NCBI GenBank assembly: GCA_020634755.1
Contig: JACKBC010000030.1
Location: 1 to 64,000 of the forward strand
Reading direction: 5' to 3'
Source of the DNA: Caldilineaceae bacterium
GTDB taxonomy: Bacteria; Chloroflexota; Anaerolineae; Caldilineales; Caldilineaceae
Length of the DNA: 64,000 bases
The translations under genes were made by a program, and so were the position numbers. The notes under the pieces were generated by a model. It had not been told where the DNA came from. It worked only from the letters and a program-made list of their open reading frames with translations, and ran no database searches. Below, in pieces: positions 17,109 to 25,841 of this stretch (positions are counted from its first letter, which is position 1; every line of letters starts with the position of its first letter).

Positions 17109-17142
17109 AAAAAGGGGGATGGTATACATCCCCCTTTTTATA
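17109..17142 (+). terminator. Rho-independent terminator of the importer 1 operon
   Basis: AAAAAGGGGGAT and ATCCCCCTTTTT form a strong symmetric hairpin 19 bases after the stop codon. The symmetry would allow termination on either strand. Confidence 0.88.
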
Positions 17143-17332
17143 TGCGTACAACTTGCGGAGCGCCAGGAAAGTGCATATGGCGGCACACACGCGTGCCCTA
17201 ATTCCCGCCTGTTATTCACTTTCATTCTAGTGTTCTATCAATCGTGTTTTGATAGAATTAATAAGTAGTCAGAACACCAATGTCTCGGCAAGCATTCATA
17301 ATGGATTTCCATCAATTCATGCTTGCCGAGAC

Positions 17333-17446
17333 ACTAGTACACGACGGCCTAAGTTCGCCTACGGTTAAGAAGTTCGACTTCTCGGAGAAGTCGAACTTCT
17401 GACGCCACGGCCAACCATCGGTTTATTTACGCCATTGTGTACTAGC
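17333..17446. repeat. Element with CTAGTACAC ends enclosing family D hairpin copy 2
   Basis: ACTAGTACAC at the left and GTGTACTAG at the right form terminal inverted repeats. The centre (17368-17400) is the AGAAGTTCGACTTC...GAAGTCGAACTTCT hairpin also seen at 10720. It looks like a small non-autonomous element. Confidence 0.6.
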
Positions 17447-17456
17447 TAAAGTATAA

Positions 17457-17542
17457 TCAGCAGATCGCAACGGCAAGAGAGAGCGTCGGATTCAACCAGC
17501 GAGACCGACGCCTGGATCGCCAACACCGTGGCGGTGTACTGA
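17457..17542 (-). repeat. Family B MITE-like element, copy 1 (reversed)
   Basis: TCAGCAGATCGCAACGGC at the left and CACCGTGGCGGTGTACTGA at the right are the imperfect inverted ends of this 86 bp family. Seven more copies lie in the window. Confidence 0.8.
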
Positions 17543-17755
17543 GCATAGACAGGTAAGTTGACTTGTTGCGAAAGAGGCCATTTCGATTAGCCGCTTGGAC
17601 CATTCCAGAAAAACAAATATAGATTGAGACAGATTCTTGGCTTGCAATGGCTTTCGCTTTTCCAAGCCAAGTGTATATCCTAATTTTTGGAAAATCCTTG
17701 CACAAAAATGACTCTTCTCCCCGAAAATTCAATTATCAAACCAAGGAGGAATTTA

Positions 17756-19117
17756 ATGCGTAAGCACATTTCACTATTCAGCACATTTGCGCTCATGCTG
17801 GCGCTGCTGCTCTCGGCGTGCGCCGCGCCCGCGGCTGCGCCGGCAGACTCCGGCAGCGGCGATAGTGCCGCGGCGCCAACGGAAGCGCCCGCCGCAGCTG
17901 CGGCCAGCAGCGACGATGTCTTCACCTATTGGGGTGGCCTCATCTTTTCGGATGCCGCCAACCAGATGTTGGTGGACCGCGTGACCCAGTGGGGTGAAGA
18001 ACGTGGCGTGAAAACTGAAGTAGTCATGATCAACCAAAACGAGACCGTGCAGCGCGTTTCCGCCGCCATTGAGGCAGGCGCCATGCCGGATGCGCTGGAC
18101 GTGGGTCGCGGCTTTATGCTGTTGCTCACTCAGCAGGATCAGCTGGAACCAATCGACGATCTCTATAATGAAATTGGCGACGCCGTGGGCGGCTGGCTGC
18201 CCGCTGCCGATGAAGCCACCAGCCCCGACCGCTACGGCGGCCACCGCTACGGCATCCCCTTTAGCCTGGGTGGCAACGTTCTCTATCGCCGTGTCGATGT
18301 GCTGGAACCGGCCGGCTTTACGGAAGCCCCCCAAACCTGGAATGAACTTTATGAAATGGCCAAAGCCGCGCAGAATCCGCCAGAAAATTATGGCATGGGC
18401 TTTGCGCTTTCCAACGTGGGTGACGGCAACCTGACCACCACCATGCTGCAATCGTGGGGCGGCCGCGTGGCCGATGATGAGGGCGCCAACTGCACGCTGG
18501 ATTCGCAAGAAGTGCGCGACTTCCTCACCTGGATCACCACGGCCTATGATGAAGGACTCTTCCCACCCGGCGCCACCACCTGGGACGGCGCAGGCGACAA
18601 CGTGGCCTATCAGTCGGGCAACGCTGTCTTTATTGCCAACCCCGGCAGCGTCTATCTCTACATGCGCGATGAAGATCCGGACCTGGGCAATTCCACAAAG
18701 TATTCGGCGCTGCCCGCCGGCCCCGCCATGCGCATTGCGCCGGTAGACGCCAACGTGCGCGTCATTCCCAAAAGCTCTGGCGATATGGACCTGGCCAAAG
18801 ACCTGCTCAAATATTTGGCCGATCCGGAGTTCATGAAGGAATATTACTACAACGCCATCTACGGTCCGGCGGCGGCTGGCTATCAAGACGCTCCCATCTT
18901 CACCGAAGGGCCGGTTCACGTGGGCCTGCTGGACCTGGCGCTCAACGGTACCTTTGGCGCTTTCCCCGATGTGGATAACGCGGCTTTCGCTGAATATCAG
19001 ACCAACTTCTTGACCCCACGCATGATCCAACGCGTGGTGGTGGACGGTCTGAGCGTTGACGACGCCGTGGCGGAGACGCAGCAAGCCTGTCAAGATATTT
19101 ACGACAAGTATAAGTAG
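17756..19117 (+). CDS. Extracellular sugar-binding lipoprotein of importer 2
   Basis: A 453-residue family-1 solute-binding protein. The signal peptide MRKHISLFSTFALMLALLLSAC ends in a lipobox, followed by an Ala/Pro/Ser/Gly linker. The ATG at 17756 is chosen because AAGGAGGAA stands directly before it; the frame is open further upstream without a ribosome binding site. Two permeases follow. This protein is not a close relative of the importer 1 binding protein (different signal type), so the ligand probably differs. Confidence 0.92.
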   Translation: MRKHISLFSTFALMLALLLSACAAPAAAPADSGSGDSAAAPTEAPAAAAASSDDVFTYWGGLIFSDAANQMLVDRVTQWGEERGVKTEVVMINQNETVQRVSAAIEAGAMPDALDVGRGFMLLLTQQDQLEPIDDLYNEIGDAVGGWLPAADEATSPDRYGGHRYGIPFSLGGNVLYRRVDVLEPAGFTEAPQTWNELYEMAKAAQNPPENYGMGFALSNVGDGNLTTTMLQSWGGRVADDEGANCTLDSQEVRDFLTWITTAYDEGLFPPGATTWDGAGDNVAYQSGNAVFIANPGSVYLYMRDEDPDLGNSTKYSALPAGPAMRIAPVDANVRVIPKSSGDMDLAKDLLKYLADPEFMKEYYYNAIYGPAAAGYQDAPIFTEGPVHVGLLDLALNGTFGAFPDVDNAAFAEYQTNFLTPRMIQRVVVDGLSVDDAVAETQQACQDIYDKYK

Positions 19118-19152
19118 GAAGAAGTCGAAGAGTGGGGGAGGATCTCTCCCCC

Positions 19153-19189
19153 AACCCCTCTCCACGTCCACTTCACTGTGGAGAGGGGA
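19153..19189. repeat. Family E hairpin between binding-protein and permease genes
   Basis: CCCCTCTCCAC pairs with GTGGAGAGGGG around a 10-base loop. It lies between the first and second genes of an operon, where such a hairpin may raise the level of the binding-protein mRNA relative to the permeases. Confidence 0.55.
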
Positions 19190-19239
19190 TCAGAGGCAAT
19201 GTCCTCTTCTATTCCTCGACTCCTCCACTGGATCTCTTC

Positions 19240-20163
19240 ATGGCAAATCAAGCAGCAACTCAACTCCCCGCGGCGCAACAGCGCGAGCAGCCCCGCATGA
19301 CCATGAGCCAGCGCGCCAGCATTATGGGCTATTTGATGGTGGCGCCTGTGGTCATCAGCTTGCTGATCCTGGTCATTTATCCCTTTTTCTTTGCCATCTG
19401 GATTAGCTTTACCGACCGCATGGTGGGCAGCCAGGGCAACTTTGTGGGCCTGGCCAACTATCGCTATTTAATTAACTGGATTGACTTTCGAGCCACGGTG
19501 CGCAACACCATTGTGCTGGTGGTCAGCGTGCAGTCGCTTAAGCTGGTGCTGGGCATGGGCATAGCCCTCCTGCTCAACCAGCAAATTCGCGGGCGACAGC
19601 TTTGGCGCAGCTTAATTTTGATTCCGTGGGCCATGCCGGCTTTTGTGGCTTTTATTACCTGGAAGCTGCTTTACGCGCCGCAAGGTGGCGCCTTTAACTA
19701 CATTCTGCTCAATCTGGGGCTGGTCGATACGCACGTCGACTTTCTCAGCACCAAAACGTGGGCCATGCCCAGCGTCATTGTGGCCAGCTTCTGGCGTGGC
19801 TTTCCCTTTTGGGTCATTTCGTTTTTGGCGGCGCTGCAAAACGTGCCGCAAGAGCTGTACGAAGCGGCCGCCATTGATGGCGCCTCGGCCTGGCAGCGCT
19901 TCCGCCATGTGACCATGCCCAGCATCCGCCACGTGGTGCTGGTGGTGCTGCTGCTCTCTACCATTTGGACCACCAATAGCTTTGAAGCCATCTGGCTGTT
20001 GACGCAAGGCGGTCCGTCCAGCGCCACCATGACTTTCCCGGTTCTGGCCTATTTTGGGCTGCAAAATCTGCGCATTGGCGAGGCGGCGTCGGTTTCGGTT
20101 TCCATGTTGCCGGTCTTTGCCATGCTGGCATTCATCGTGGCAAAATTGTTACAGGAAGAGTAG
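19240..20163 (+). CDS. Carbohydrate ABC transporter permease, MalF/UgpA type (importer 2)
   Basis: A 307-residue permease, with the start placed at ATG 19240 (MANQAATQLPAAQ). The upstream extension of the frame runs through the family E hairpin and is not protein-like. Six helices start with MVAPVVISLLILVIYPFFFA. The EAA loop is ELYEAAAIDGASAWQRFRHV, near residue 205. The next permease begins two bases after the stop. The ribosome binding site is weak, suggesting low translation relative to the binding protein. Confidence 0.9.
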   Translation: MANQAATQLPAAQQREQPRMTMSQRASIMGYLMVAPVVISLLILVIYPFFFAIWISFTDRMVGSQGNFVGLANYRYLINWIDFRATVRNTIVLVVSVQSLKLVLGMGIALLLNQQIRGRQLWRSLILIPWAMPAFVAFITWKLLYAPQGGAFNYILLNLGLVDTHVDFLSTKTWAMPSVIVASFWRGFPFWVISFLAALQNVPQELYEAAAIDGASAWQRFRHVTMPSIRHVVLVVLLLSTIWTTNSFEAIWLLTQGGPSSATMTFPVLAYFGLQNLRIGEAASVSVSMLPVFAMLAFIVAKLLQEE

Positions 20164-20165
20164 CA

Positions 20166-20999
20166 ATGCTACAAAAATTAACCCTGCCGCAAAAACTGAT
20201 TTTTTACACGCTGCTTGTGCTGCTGGCCATTGTGATCTTGTTCCCGATCTACTATATGATCTCGATCTCGCTCAAGCTGCCCAAGGATATTTACCGCACG
20301 CCGTCGCTGCTGCCGCGCAACGCCACGCTGCAAAATTATGTGGACCTATTTGGCAAGATGCACTTTCTGATCAATATTCGCAACAGCATTATTGTGGCGG
20401 GATCGGCCACCATTATTTCGGTCTTTATTAGCTGCATGGCAGCCTACAGCCTGGTGCGGTTGAAGTATCGCTTTCGCGATTGGATCGGGCGGCTGATCCT
20501 CTTTACCTATTTAACGCCCGGCGCGCTGCTCTTTATTTCGCTGGCGGTGATCATCAACCGGCTAAACCTGGGCAACACGCTGCAAGGGCTCATCTTTGTC
20601 TATCTCACCTTTTCGGCGCCGCTAAGCACTTGGCTGCTCATGGGCTATTTCCGCAGCATTCCCGCCGACCTGGAAGAGCAGGCCATGGTGGATGGCGCCA
20701 CGCGCTGGCAGGCGCTTTTTCGCATTGTGCTGCCGCTGGCCACGCCTGGCCTGATCGCGGTCAGCGTCTTCACCTTTACCGGCGCTTGGAATGAACTGTT
20801 GCTGGCGCTTATCTTCATCACCTCGCCAGATAAGCAGACGGTGCCGGTCGCGGTCAGCTACTTGATCACTGGTGACGTATTCCGCTGGGGGCTGATTATG
20901 GCGGGGTCGGTGGCGGCGGCCATTCCGGTTATTGTGCTCTACTATTTGGGTCAGCGCTTTGTGGTGCAAGGGTTGGCGGCGGGTGCGGTCAAAGGGTAG
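20166..20999 (+). CDS. Carbohydrate ABC transporter permease, MalG/UgpE type (importer 2)
   Basis: A 277-residue MalG-like permease. The first helix is TLLVLLAIVILFPIYYMIS, the EAA loop reads DLEEQAMVDGATRWQALFRI near residue 165, and the tail is VQGLAAGAVKG, matching that of the fused permease at 53.5 kb. The gene is directly coupled to the MalF-type partner. The 200-base gap to the next gene has no visible terminator, so cotranscription with the downstream dioxygenase gene is possible. Confidence 0.9.
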   Translation: MLQKLTLPQKLIFYTLLVLLAIVILFPIYYMISISLKLPKDIYRTPSLLPRNATLQNYVDLFGKMHFLINIRNSIIVAGSATIISVFISCMAAYSLVRLKYRFRDWIGRLILFTYLTPGALLFISLAVIINRLNLGNTLQGLIFVYLTFSAPLSTWLLMGYFRSIPADLEEQAMVDGATRWQALFRIVLPLATPGLIAVSVFTFTGAWNELLLALIFITSPDKQTVPVAVSYLITGDVFRWGLIMAGSVAAAIPVIVLYYLGQRFVVQGLAAGAVKG

Positions 21000-21204
21000 G
21001 CAATTTGCGATTTGGGATGCTTCGCTTTTACTCAGCACAAGTTTACGATTTACGAATTTCGTTAGTGAAGTTTATTCAATGTTGCGAACTATTTTCGTCA
21101 TCAATGCCAGCCCCCTTTGAAGCAACCAGATAGTCAAACCGATCTCCCCTTTCCTCAACCAGAGGATCTGGCGAAGGGGTCAGGCAAGAGGTAGAAACCC
21201 TTCA

Positions 21205-21975
21205 ATGCAACTATCCCATCAACAAAAACAAGAATTTATCAAGCGCGGCTTTGTCAAAGTGCCGGGCGTGGTGCCGCACGTCATGGTGGACGAGGCGTTG
21301 CGCGCCATCAACCACTCGCTGGGCGAGGGGATCGATCCGGAACAGGTGCATATTTTCCGCTCGCGCTCGTATGCACCCGAACTCCAGCGCCAGCCGGTGA
21401 TTACCGATCTGGTAAACAAGACGCCGGCGCTGGCCCTGGCTGAATCACTCATCGGCGCCGACAAGATCAAGCCCATAAGCGGAGGACAGATTGCGCTGCG
21501 CTTTCCCAGCCAAGCGGATCCACCGCCGCCGCCCCATCCCCATTTAGACGGCATGTATTCACCGAATAATGGTGTACCCAAGGGCACAATCCGCAACTTT
21601 ACCATGCTGCTGGGCGTGGCGCTGAGTGAGGTACAAGCGCCCTTTGCCGGTAACTTTACGGTCTGGCCGGGCACGCACACCCTCTATGAAAAGTGGTTCC
21701 GCGAGCGCGGCCCGCAAGCCCTGTTGGAGGGGATGCCCAAAGTGGAAATCCCGGCAGCGGAGCAGCAAATGGTCAGCCCCGGCGACATCATGCTGGTCCA
21801 CTATCAGCTGGCCCACGCCGCCGCCGTCAACGTTTCGCCCCACGTGCGCTACGCCATCTACTTCCGGCTGCATCATGTGGATCACGAAGGGAATGGGCTG
21901 GATACGCTGACCAATATTTGGCTGGAATGGGATGGCGTGCGCGATCTTATAGGTCAAGTTTCCCAACCAGCCTAA
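21205..21975 (+). CDS. Phytanoyl-CoA dioxygenase (PhyH) family Fe(II)/2-oxoglutarate oxygenase
   Basis: This 256-residue protein should be a non-haem iron oxygenase using 2-oxoglutarate. The facial triad is visible as His113-x-Asp115 in HPHLDG and a distal His204 in VHYQLAHAA, with Arg215 placed to bind the 2-oxoglutarate carboxylate. A proline run (PPPPP) precedes the triad. The substrate is unknown. Its position behind importer 2 and near sugar-acid enzymes suggests oxidation or demethylation of an imported compound. The stop codon overlaps the convergent amidotransferase gene by four bases. Confidence 0.85.
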   Translation: MQLSHQQKQEFIKRGFVKVPGVVPHVMVDEALRAINHSLGEGIDPEQVHIFRSRSYAPELQRQPVITDLVNKTPALALAESLIGADKIKPISGGQIALRFPSQADPPPPPHPHLDGMYSPNNGVPKGTIRNFTMLLGVALSEVQAPFAGNFTVWPGTHTLYEKWFRERGPQALLEGMPKVEIPAAEQQMVSPGDIMLVHYQLAHAAAVNVSPHVRYAIYFRLHHVDHEGNGLDTLTNIWLEWDGVRDLIGQVSQPA

Positions 21976-22682
21976 TCGCGTGACCCACATAGAAAATCAA
22001 CCACCCAGCGCGCCGCCACGTCATTATCCGGCGCGCCATGGTCCAGCGAATCCTGCGCGCGGGCAAAACAAGTGGGCTCCACATCGGCTTCTACCACGGT
22101 GAGCACATCCTGCATAATGGTGGTGGAAAATTCGGGATGCGCCTGCATGCCCAGCACGCGCCCATCAATGGTAAAAAAGGCATTGGGACAAAAGTCATTG
22201 CCGCCCAGCAGCCGCGCCTGGGGCGGCAGTTCCATCACTTGATCATGGTGGGCGTAGTAGAAAGAGGCGCTGGCCGGGCTGTGGTCCATCCACGGCGCAT
22301 GGGCATAAAGATCCACAGTATGTCGGCCTAATCCCCATCCTTTTTCCGATTTGGCGGCGAATCCACCCAGTGCGTGAGCCAAAATCTGATGCCCAAAACA
22401 GATGCCAACCAGCTTCTGCTCGGCCTGATACGCAGCGCGGATAAAGTCGCCCAATTGGGCAATCCACGCATCTGCATCATAGACGCCGCTGGGGCTGCCC
22501 GAAATCAGATAGGCGTCGCATTCATCAGGTATAGTTGGGAACTCATTCTTCAAAAGGTCGTAGGCGCGATACGTAAAGGGGGCATGGGCGCTTTGCAGAA
22601 AGCGCACATACGCATCGACCGGCGTGTGGTTCCAGCGGATGTCGTCGCCATGAGGAATGGCGTTAAGAATACCGATTTTCAT
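21972..22682 (-). CDS. Class I glutamine amidotransferase-like protein (GMP-synthase-like domain)
   Basis: A 236-residue stand-alone GATase-1 domain. The nucleophile elbow is GICFGHQILAHALGG with Cys95. The triad is completed by His182 and Glu184 in MQAHPEFS. The oxyanion-like motif ISGSPSGVYD is near residue 60. Such free-standing proteins often act as amidases or gamma-glutamyl hydrolases on small glutamyl or amide compounds rather than in GMP synthesis. No synthetase domain is fused or adjacent. It is the only minus-strand gene between importer 2 and importer 3. Confidence 0.85.
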   Translation of the reverse strand: MKIGILNAIPHGDDIRWNHTPVDAYVRFLQSAHAPFTYRAYDLLKNEFPTIPDECDAYLISGSPSGVYDADAWIAQLGDFIRAAYQAEQKLVGICFGHQILAHALGGFAAKSEKGWGLGRHTVDLYAHAPWMDHSPASASFYYAHHDQVMELPPQARLLGGNDFCPNAFFTIDGRVLGMQAHPEFSTTIMQDVLTVVEADVEPTCFARAQDSLDHGAPDNDVAARWVVDFLCGSRD

Positions 22683-22849
22683 GTAATTTCACCTTGGGTA
22701 GTTAAATGATGATTGGTCTTTGTGATCATACCATAGCTGCGTCGCCGCCCATAGCCCAAAGCGGCGCTATTTGATTGACCTCTATTTGCATCTGCTGTGC
22801 AAAAGTGGCAATATTGGAACAATACTTTCCAGTCTCCCCGACTTATCAG

Positions 22850-22939
22850 CTTATGTTACGCAAGCCTGGCGGAAAGTCGGCGCGCCGACGTTCCTGTTTC
22901 TCTCTGGCAGACTGGCTGTCGCTGCGTAACGTGACTTAT
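22850..22939 (+). repeat. Family A MITE-like element, copy 3
   Basis: CTTATGTTACGCA...TGCGTAACGTGACTTAT ends with AAGTCGGC/GCCGAC inside. It ends 17 bases before the ATG of the second PhyH gene, so it lies in that gene's leader and may contribute promoter or translation signals. Confidence 0.8.
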
Positions 22940-22956
22940 CAGAAAGATAAGGGCCT

Positions 22957-23736
22957 ATGTCTGCAAACCGCACCGTTGTGCGCCCCATTGAGTTGACCGA
23001 TAACGAAGTCTATTTCTATCAAAATCAGGGCTATCTGCTCATCCCCAATTTGATTGAGCCCGCCGTGCTAGATGAACTGCGCGCGGCGGTGCTGGATGTG
23101 TTGGAAGCCAACGGCATTCCCCGCGCCCAGCTTGACCACGCCAGCAGCACAGCGGACAAGCTGCGCCAGAATCCGCAGTATCTCCAGGATTCGCTGCTCG
23201 ACGAACTGATCAACGGTGAGGCGATGATGGCGCTGGCTTCGCGCTTGATCGGCGGGCGCGCCGTGCGCTACTTGCCCTTTACGGCGGTGAAAGCGGGCGG
23301 CGGCGGCGGCCAGTTTCATTTTCACCAAGACAATAACTATACGCAGCACGACCCGGCGCTGGGCTCCATCAACATCTGGGTGGCGCTGGTTGACATGACG
23401 CCAGAAAACGGCTGTTTGCAGATGGTGCCCGGTTCGCACAAAGAAGGCGTGCTGGATTGGGAAAACGCCGGCGATGGCGACAGCCACCGCAAAGTGGCCG
23501 TGGACCCCAAAACGTTTCTGCCCATCCGCATGCGGGCGGGCGACGCCGTGGCCTTTACGCGCCTGACGGTGCACGGCAGCGGCCCCAATTACACCAATCG
23601 CGCCCGCGTGGCGTATGGCTTGCAATATCACCGCGAAGATGTAAAATTTTTCGATCCCCAGGATGAAACGTGGAAGCTGCTGGTCGAAAGCCCGCGCTTT
23701 CAGACGCCACCGGTGGCGAAGCTAGGACCGAACTGA
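22957..23736 (+). CDS. Phytanoyl-CoA dioxygenase (PhyH) family oxygenase, second paralogue
   Basis: A 259-residue Fe(II)/2-oxoglutarate oxygenase. The facial triad is His123-x-Asp125 in FHFHQDNN and distal His206 in LTVHGSGPNYTN, with Arg215/Arg217 for 2-oxoglutarate. A glycine run (GGGGG) precedes the iron site. It differs clearly from the 21205 protein, so the two are old paralogues rather than a fresh duplication. The substrate is unknown. The upstream leader is formed by a family A element. Confidence 0.88.
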   Translation: MSANRTVVRPIELTDNEVYFYQNQGYLLIPNLIEPAVLDELRAAVLDVLEANGIPRAQLDHASSTADKLRQNPQYLQDSLLDELINGEAMMALASRLIGGRAVRYLPFTAVKAGGGGGQFHFHQDNNYTQHDPALGSINIWVALVDMTPENGCLQMVPGSHKEGVLDWENAGDGDSHRKVAVDPKTFLPIRMRAGDAVAFTRLTVHGSGPNYTNRARVAYGLQYHREDVKFFDPQDETWKLLVESPRFQTPPVAKLGPN

Positions 23737-23875
23737 TTTATTGCGTCGTGTGTGGTGCGTGAATCGGTCAAGTTTCACGATTCGATACAAGATTCTCAAC
23801 CGGTACACGCACTACGCACCACAATACCTTCTCCCTAAATCTGCACCAACATAACCACAACACACAGGAGCAAAC

Positions 23876-24742
23876 ATGAAACTCGTAACATACAGCGCAA
23901 ACAACAGCGGACCGCAACTGGGCGCGGTGCGCAACGACCGCGTCATCAATCTGCATACAGCATCTAATGGCCAACTGCCCAAAGACATGCGCAGCTTTTT
24001 AGAGATGGGCGATGCGGGCATGGACCTGGCCGTGGCCACTGTTGCCTCTGCGGATGACAGCGTGCCGCTTAGCTCGGTCAAGCTCCATGCGCCCATCTCG
24101 GATCCGAATAAAGTGGTTGCCATTGGACTCAACTACATTGATCACATTAAAGAGACCAATAGCCCCACACCCAAAATTCCAATCATGTTTAACAAATACA
24201 CCACATCGATCATTGGTCCCGATGACGAAATCCGCTGGAGCCCCGAGCTGACCGCCAAGGTCGATTGGGAAGTCGAGCTGGCGGTTGTGATTGGCAAAAA
24301 GTGCTATCAGGTGGCTGAGGAAGATGCCTTCAATTACGTGGCCGGCTATACCGTTTGCAATGACGTCAGCGCACGCGATCTGCAAGGGGAGCGGGGCGAC
24401 CAGTGGATCCGCGGCAAATCCATCGACACATTTTGCCCGCTTGGCCCCTATATTGTGACCAAAGACGAAGTGGCCGATCCGCACAGCCTGGCGCTGAAAA
24501 CCACGGTCAACGGTCAGGTCATGCAGGATTCCAACACCAGCGCCCTGCTCTTTAAAATTCCCTATCTCATCCACTATCTTAGCCAAGCGTTCACCCTGCT
24601 GCCCGGTGACGTGATCATTACCGGCACGCCTCCCGGTGTGGGCATGGGCATGAAGCCGCCCGTCTGGCTCAAAGACGGCGACGTGGTCACCGTGGAAGTG
24701 GAAGGCTTGGGACAATTGACCAATACGTGTGTAGAAGCATAG
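23876..24742 (+). CDS. Fumarylacetoacetate hydrolase (FAH) family protein
   Basis: A 288-residue FAH-fold enzyme with a short N-terminal domain and the catalytic domain from about residue 80. Visible family motifs are VAIGLNYIDHIKE, the metal ligands in DWEVELAVVIG, the FNYVAGYTVCNDVSARD block, and GDVIITGTPPGVGMG near the C-terminus. Family members hydrolyse or decarboxylate 2,4-dioxo acids, including 2,4-diketo-3-deoxy-L-fuconate in oxidative deoxysugar pathways. The adjacent epimerase/dehydrogenase (four-base gap) and aldo/keto reductase fit such a route. AGGAG precedes the ATG. Confidence 0.9.
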   Translation: MKLVTYSANNSGPQLGAVRNDRVINLHTASNGQLPKDMRSFLEMGDAGMDLAVATVASADDSVPLSSVKLHAPISDPNKVVAIGLNYIDHIKETNSPTPKIPIMFNKYTTSIIGPDDEIRWSPELTAKVDWEVELAVVIGKKCYQVAEEDAFNYVAGYTVCNDVSARDLQGERGDQWIRGKSIDTFCPLGPYIVTKDEVADPHSLALKTTVNGQVMQDSNTSALLFKIPYLIHYLSQAFTLLPGDVIITGTPPGVGMGMKPPVWLKDGDVVTVEVEGLGQLTNTCVEA

Positions 24743-24746
24743 GATT

Positions 24747-25724
24747 ATGGCAAACGAAAAATTTATGATCACCGGCTCCATGGGCTGTATTGGGGCGTGG
24801 GTGTTACGCAATCTAATCAATGAAGGTGTGCAGGTCGTGGCCACGGACCTGGCGACCACGCCGACGCGCCCTGGGCTTTTGCTCTCTGATGAAGAGCTGG
24901 CGCAGGTCACGTGGGCCAGCCTAGACGTAACCGATCTCAAAGCCGTGCGCGGCACGGTGGAACAGCACGAAGTTACGCACATTGTACATTTGGCCGGTTT
25001 ACAGGTGCCCTTTTGCCGCGCCAATCCATCGGTGGGTTCGCAGGTCAACGTGGTGGGGACGGTGAACATTTTTGAGGCGGCGCGTCACGCCGGCGTCAAA
25101 GGGTTGGCCTACGCCAGTTCGCTGGCCGTGTTGGGGCCAGCCGAAAATTACCCCGAACGGCCGGTGAAGGACAACGTGCCGCTGCTGCCCACGACGCTCT
25201 ATGGCGTCTACAAAGTGGCCAATGAGGGCACGGCGCAAATCTACTGGCAGGATTGGCAGGTGGGCAGCGTGGGGTTGCGCCCCTACATTGTCTATGGCGT
25301 GGGCCGCGACCAAGGCATGACATCCGACATCGCCAAGGCTGTACTGGCCACGGCCGCCGGACGGCCGTTCCACATTCGCTTTGATGGGCCGGTCGGTTTG
25401 CAGCACGCCAATGACGTGGCCCAAATGTTCATTGGCATTGCGCGAGCCCAATATCAAGGCGCCGCCGCCTGCAATCTGCGCAACGACGTGGTGCAAGTGG
25501 CCGACTTTGTGGCCAAGCTCAAAGCCATGTATCCGCAAAGCCAGGTTACGTTTGAGAAAAACGCACCGCTTCCCTTCCCGGCAGATCTGGATGACAGCGG
25601 GCTGCGCGCCATTCTGGGCCAGATTCCACACACGCCGCTGGAGACCGCCATACAACAAGATTACGCGCGCTTTGAGGCGCTGCTGCAGGCGGGGAAAATT
25701 GATCTGAAGCAGCTTGAGAATTAG
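24747..25724 (+). CDS. NAD(P)-dependent epimerase/dehydratase (extended SDR)
   Basis: A 325-residue extended short-chain dehydrogenase. The Rossmann motif is TGSMGCIGAWV at residues 9-19, and the YGVYK motif (YxxxK) is near residue 155, preceded by the Ser region of YASSLAVLGP. It is coupled to the FAH gene by a four-base gap. It could act as a sugar or sugar-acid dehydrogenase, or as an epimerase; the sequence does not decide. Context suggests oxidation of a sugar or a 2-keto-3-deoxy acid. Confidence 0.88.
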   Translation: MANEKFMITGSMGCIGAWVLRNLINEGVQVVATDLATTPTRPGLLLSDEELAQVTWASLDVTDLKAVRGTVEQHEVTHIVHLAGLQVPFCRANPSVGSQVNVVGTVNIFEAARHAGVKGLAYASSLAVLGPAENYPERPVKDNVPLLPTTLYGVYKVANEGTAQIYWQDWQVGSVGLRPYIVYGVGRDQGMTSDIAKAVLATAAGRPFHIRFDGPVGLQHANDVAQMFIGIARAQYQGAAACNLRNDVVQVADFVAKLKAMYPQSQVTFEKNAPLPFPADLDDSGLRAILGQIPHTPLETAIQQDYARFEALLQAGKIDLKQLEN

Positions 25725-25757
25725 GGGCCGATGCGATGCCCCTGAAGTTGTATAGCT

Positions 25758-25799
25758 ACAAAGTCACAAAATTTAGCTGTAGCCGTTTTGTGACTTTGT
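25758..25799. repeat. Hairpin between epimerase and aldo/keto reductase genes
   Basis: ACAAAGTCACAAAA pairs perfectly with TTTTGTGACTTTGT around a 14-base loop. There is no T-run after it, so it is more likely an operator or an RNA processing hairpin than a terminator. Confidence 0.45.
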
Positions 25800-25841
25800 G
25801 GCAATTCTGAATTCGTAACAGCGACTTTGCAAAGGATAGCG

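Noticed and set aside
17774..19171. 465-codon minus-strand frame opposite the importer 2 binding protein
   Set aside because: The plus-strand product has a signal peptide, lipobox, ribosome binding site and operon partners; the minus frame is His/Gly/Val-rich shadow.
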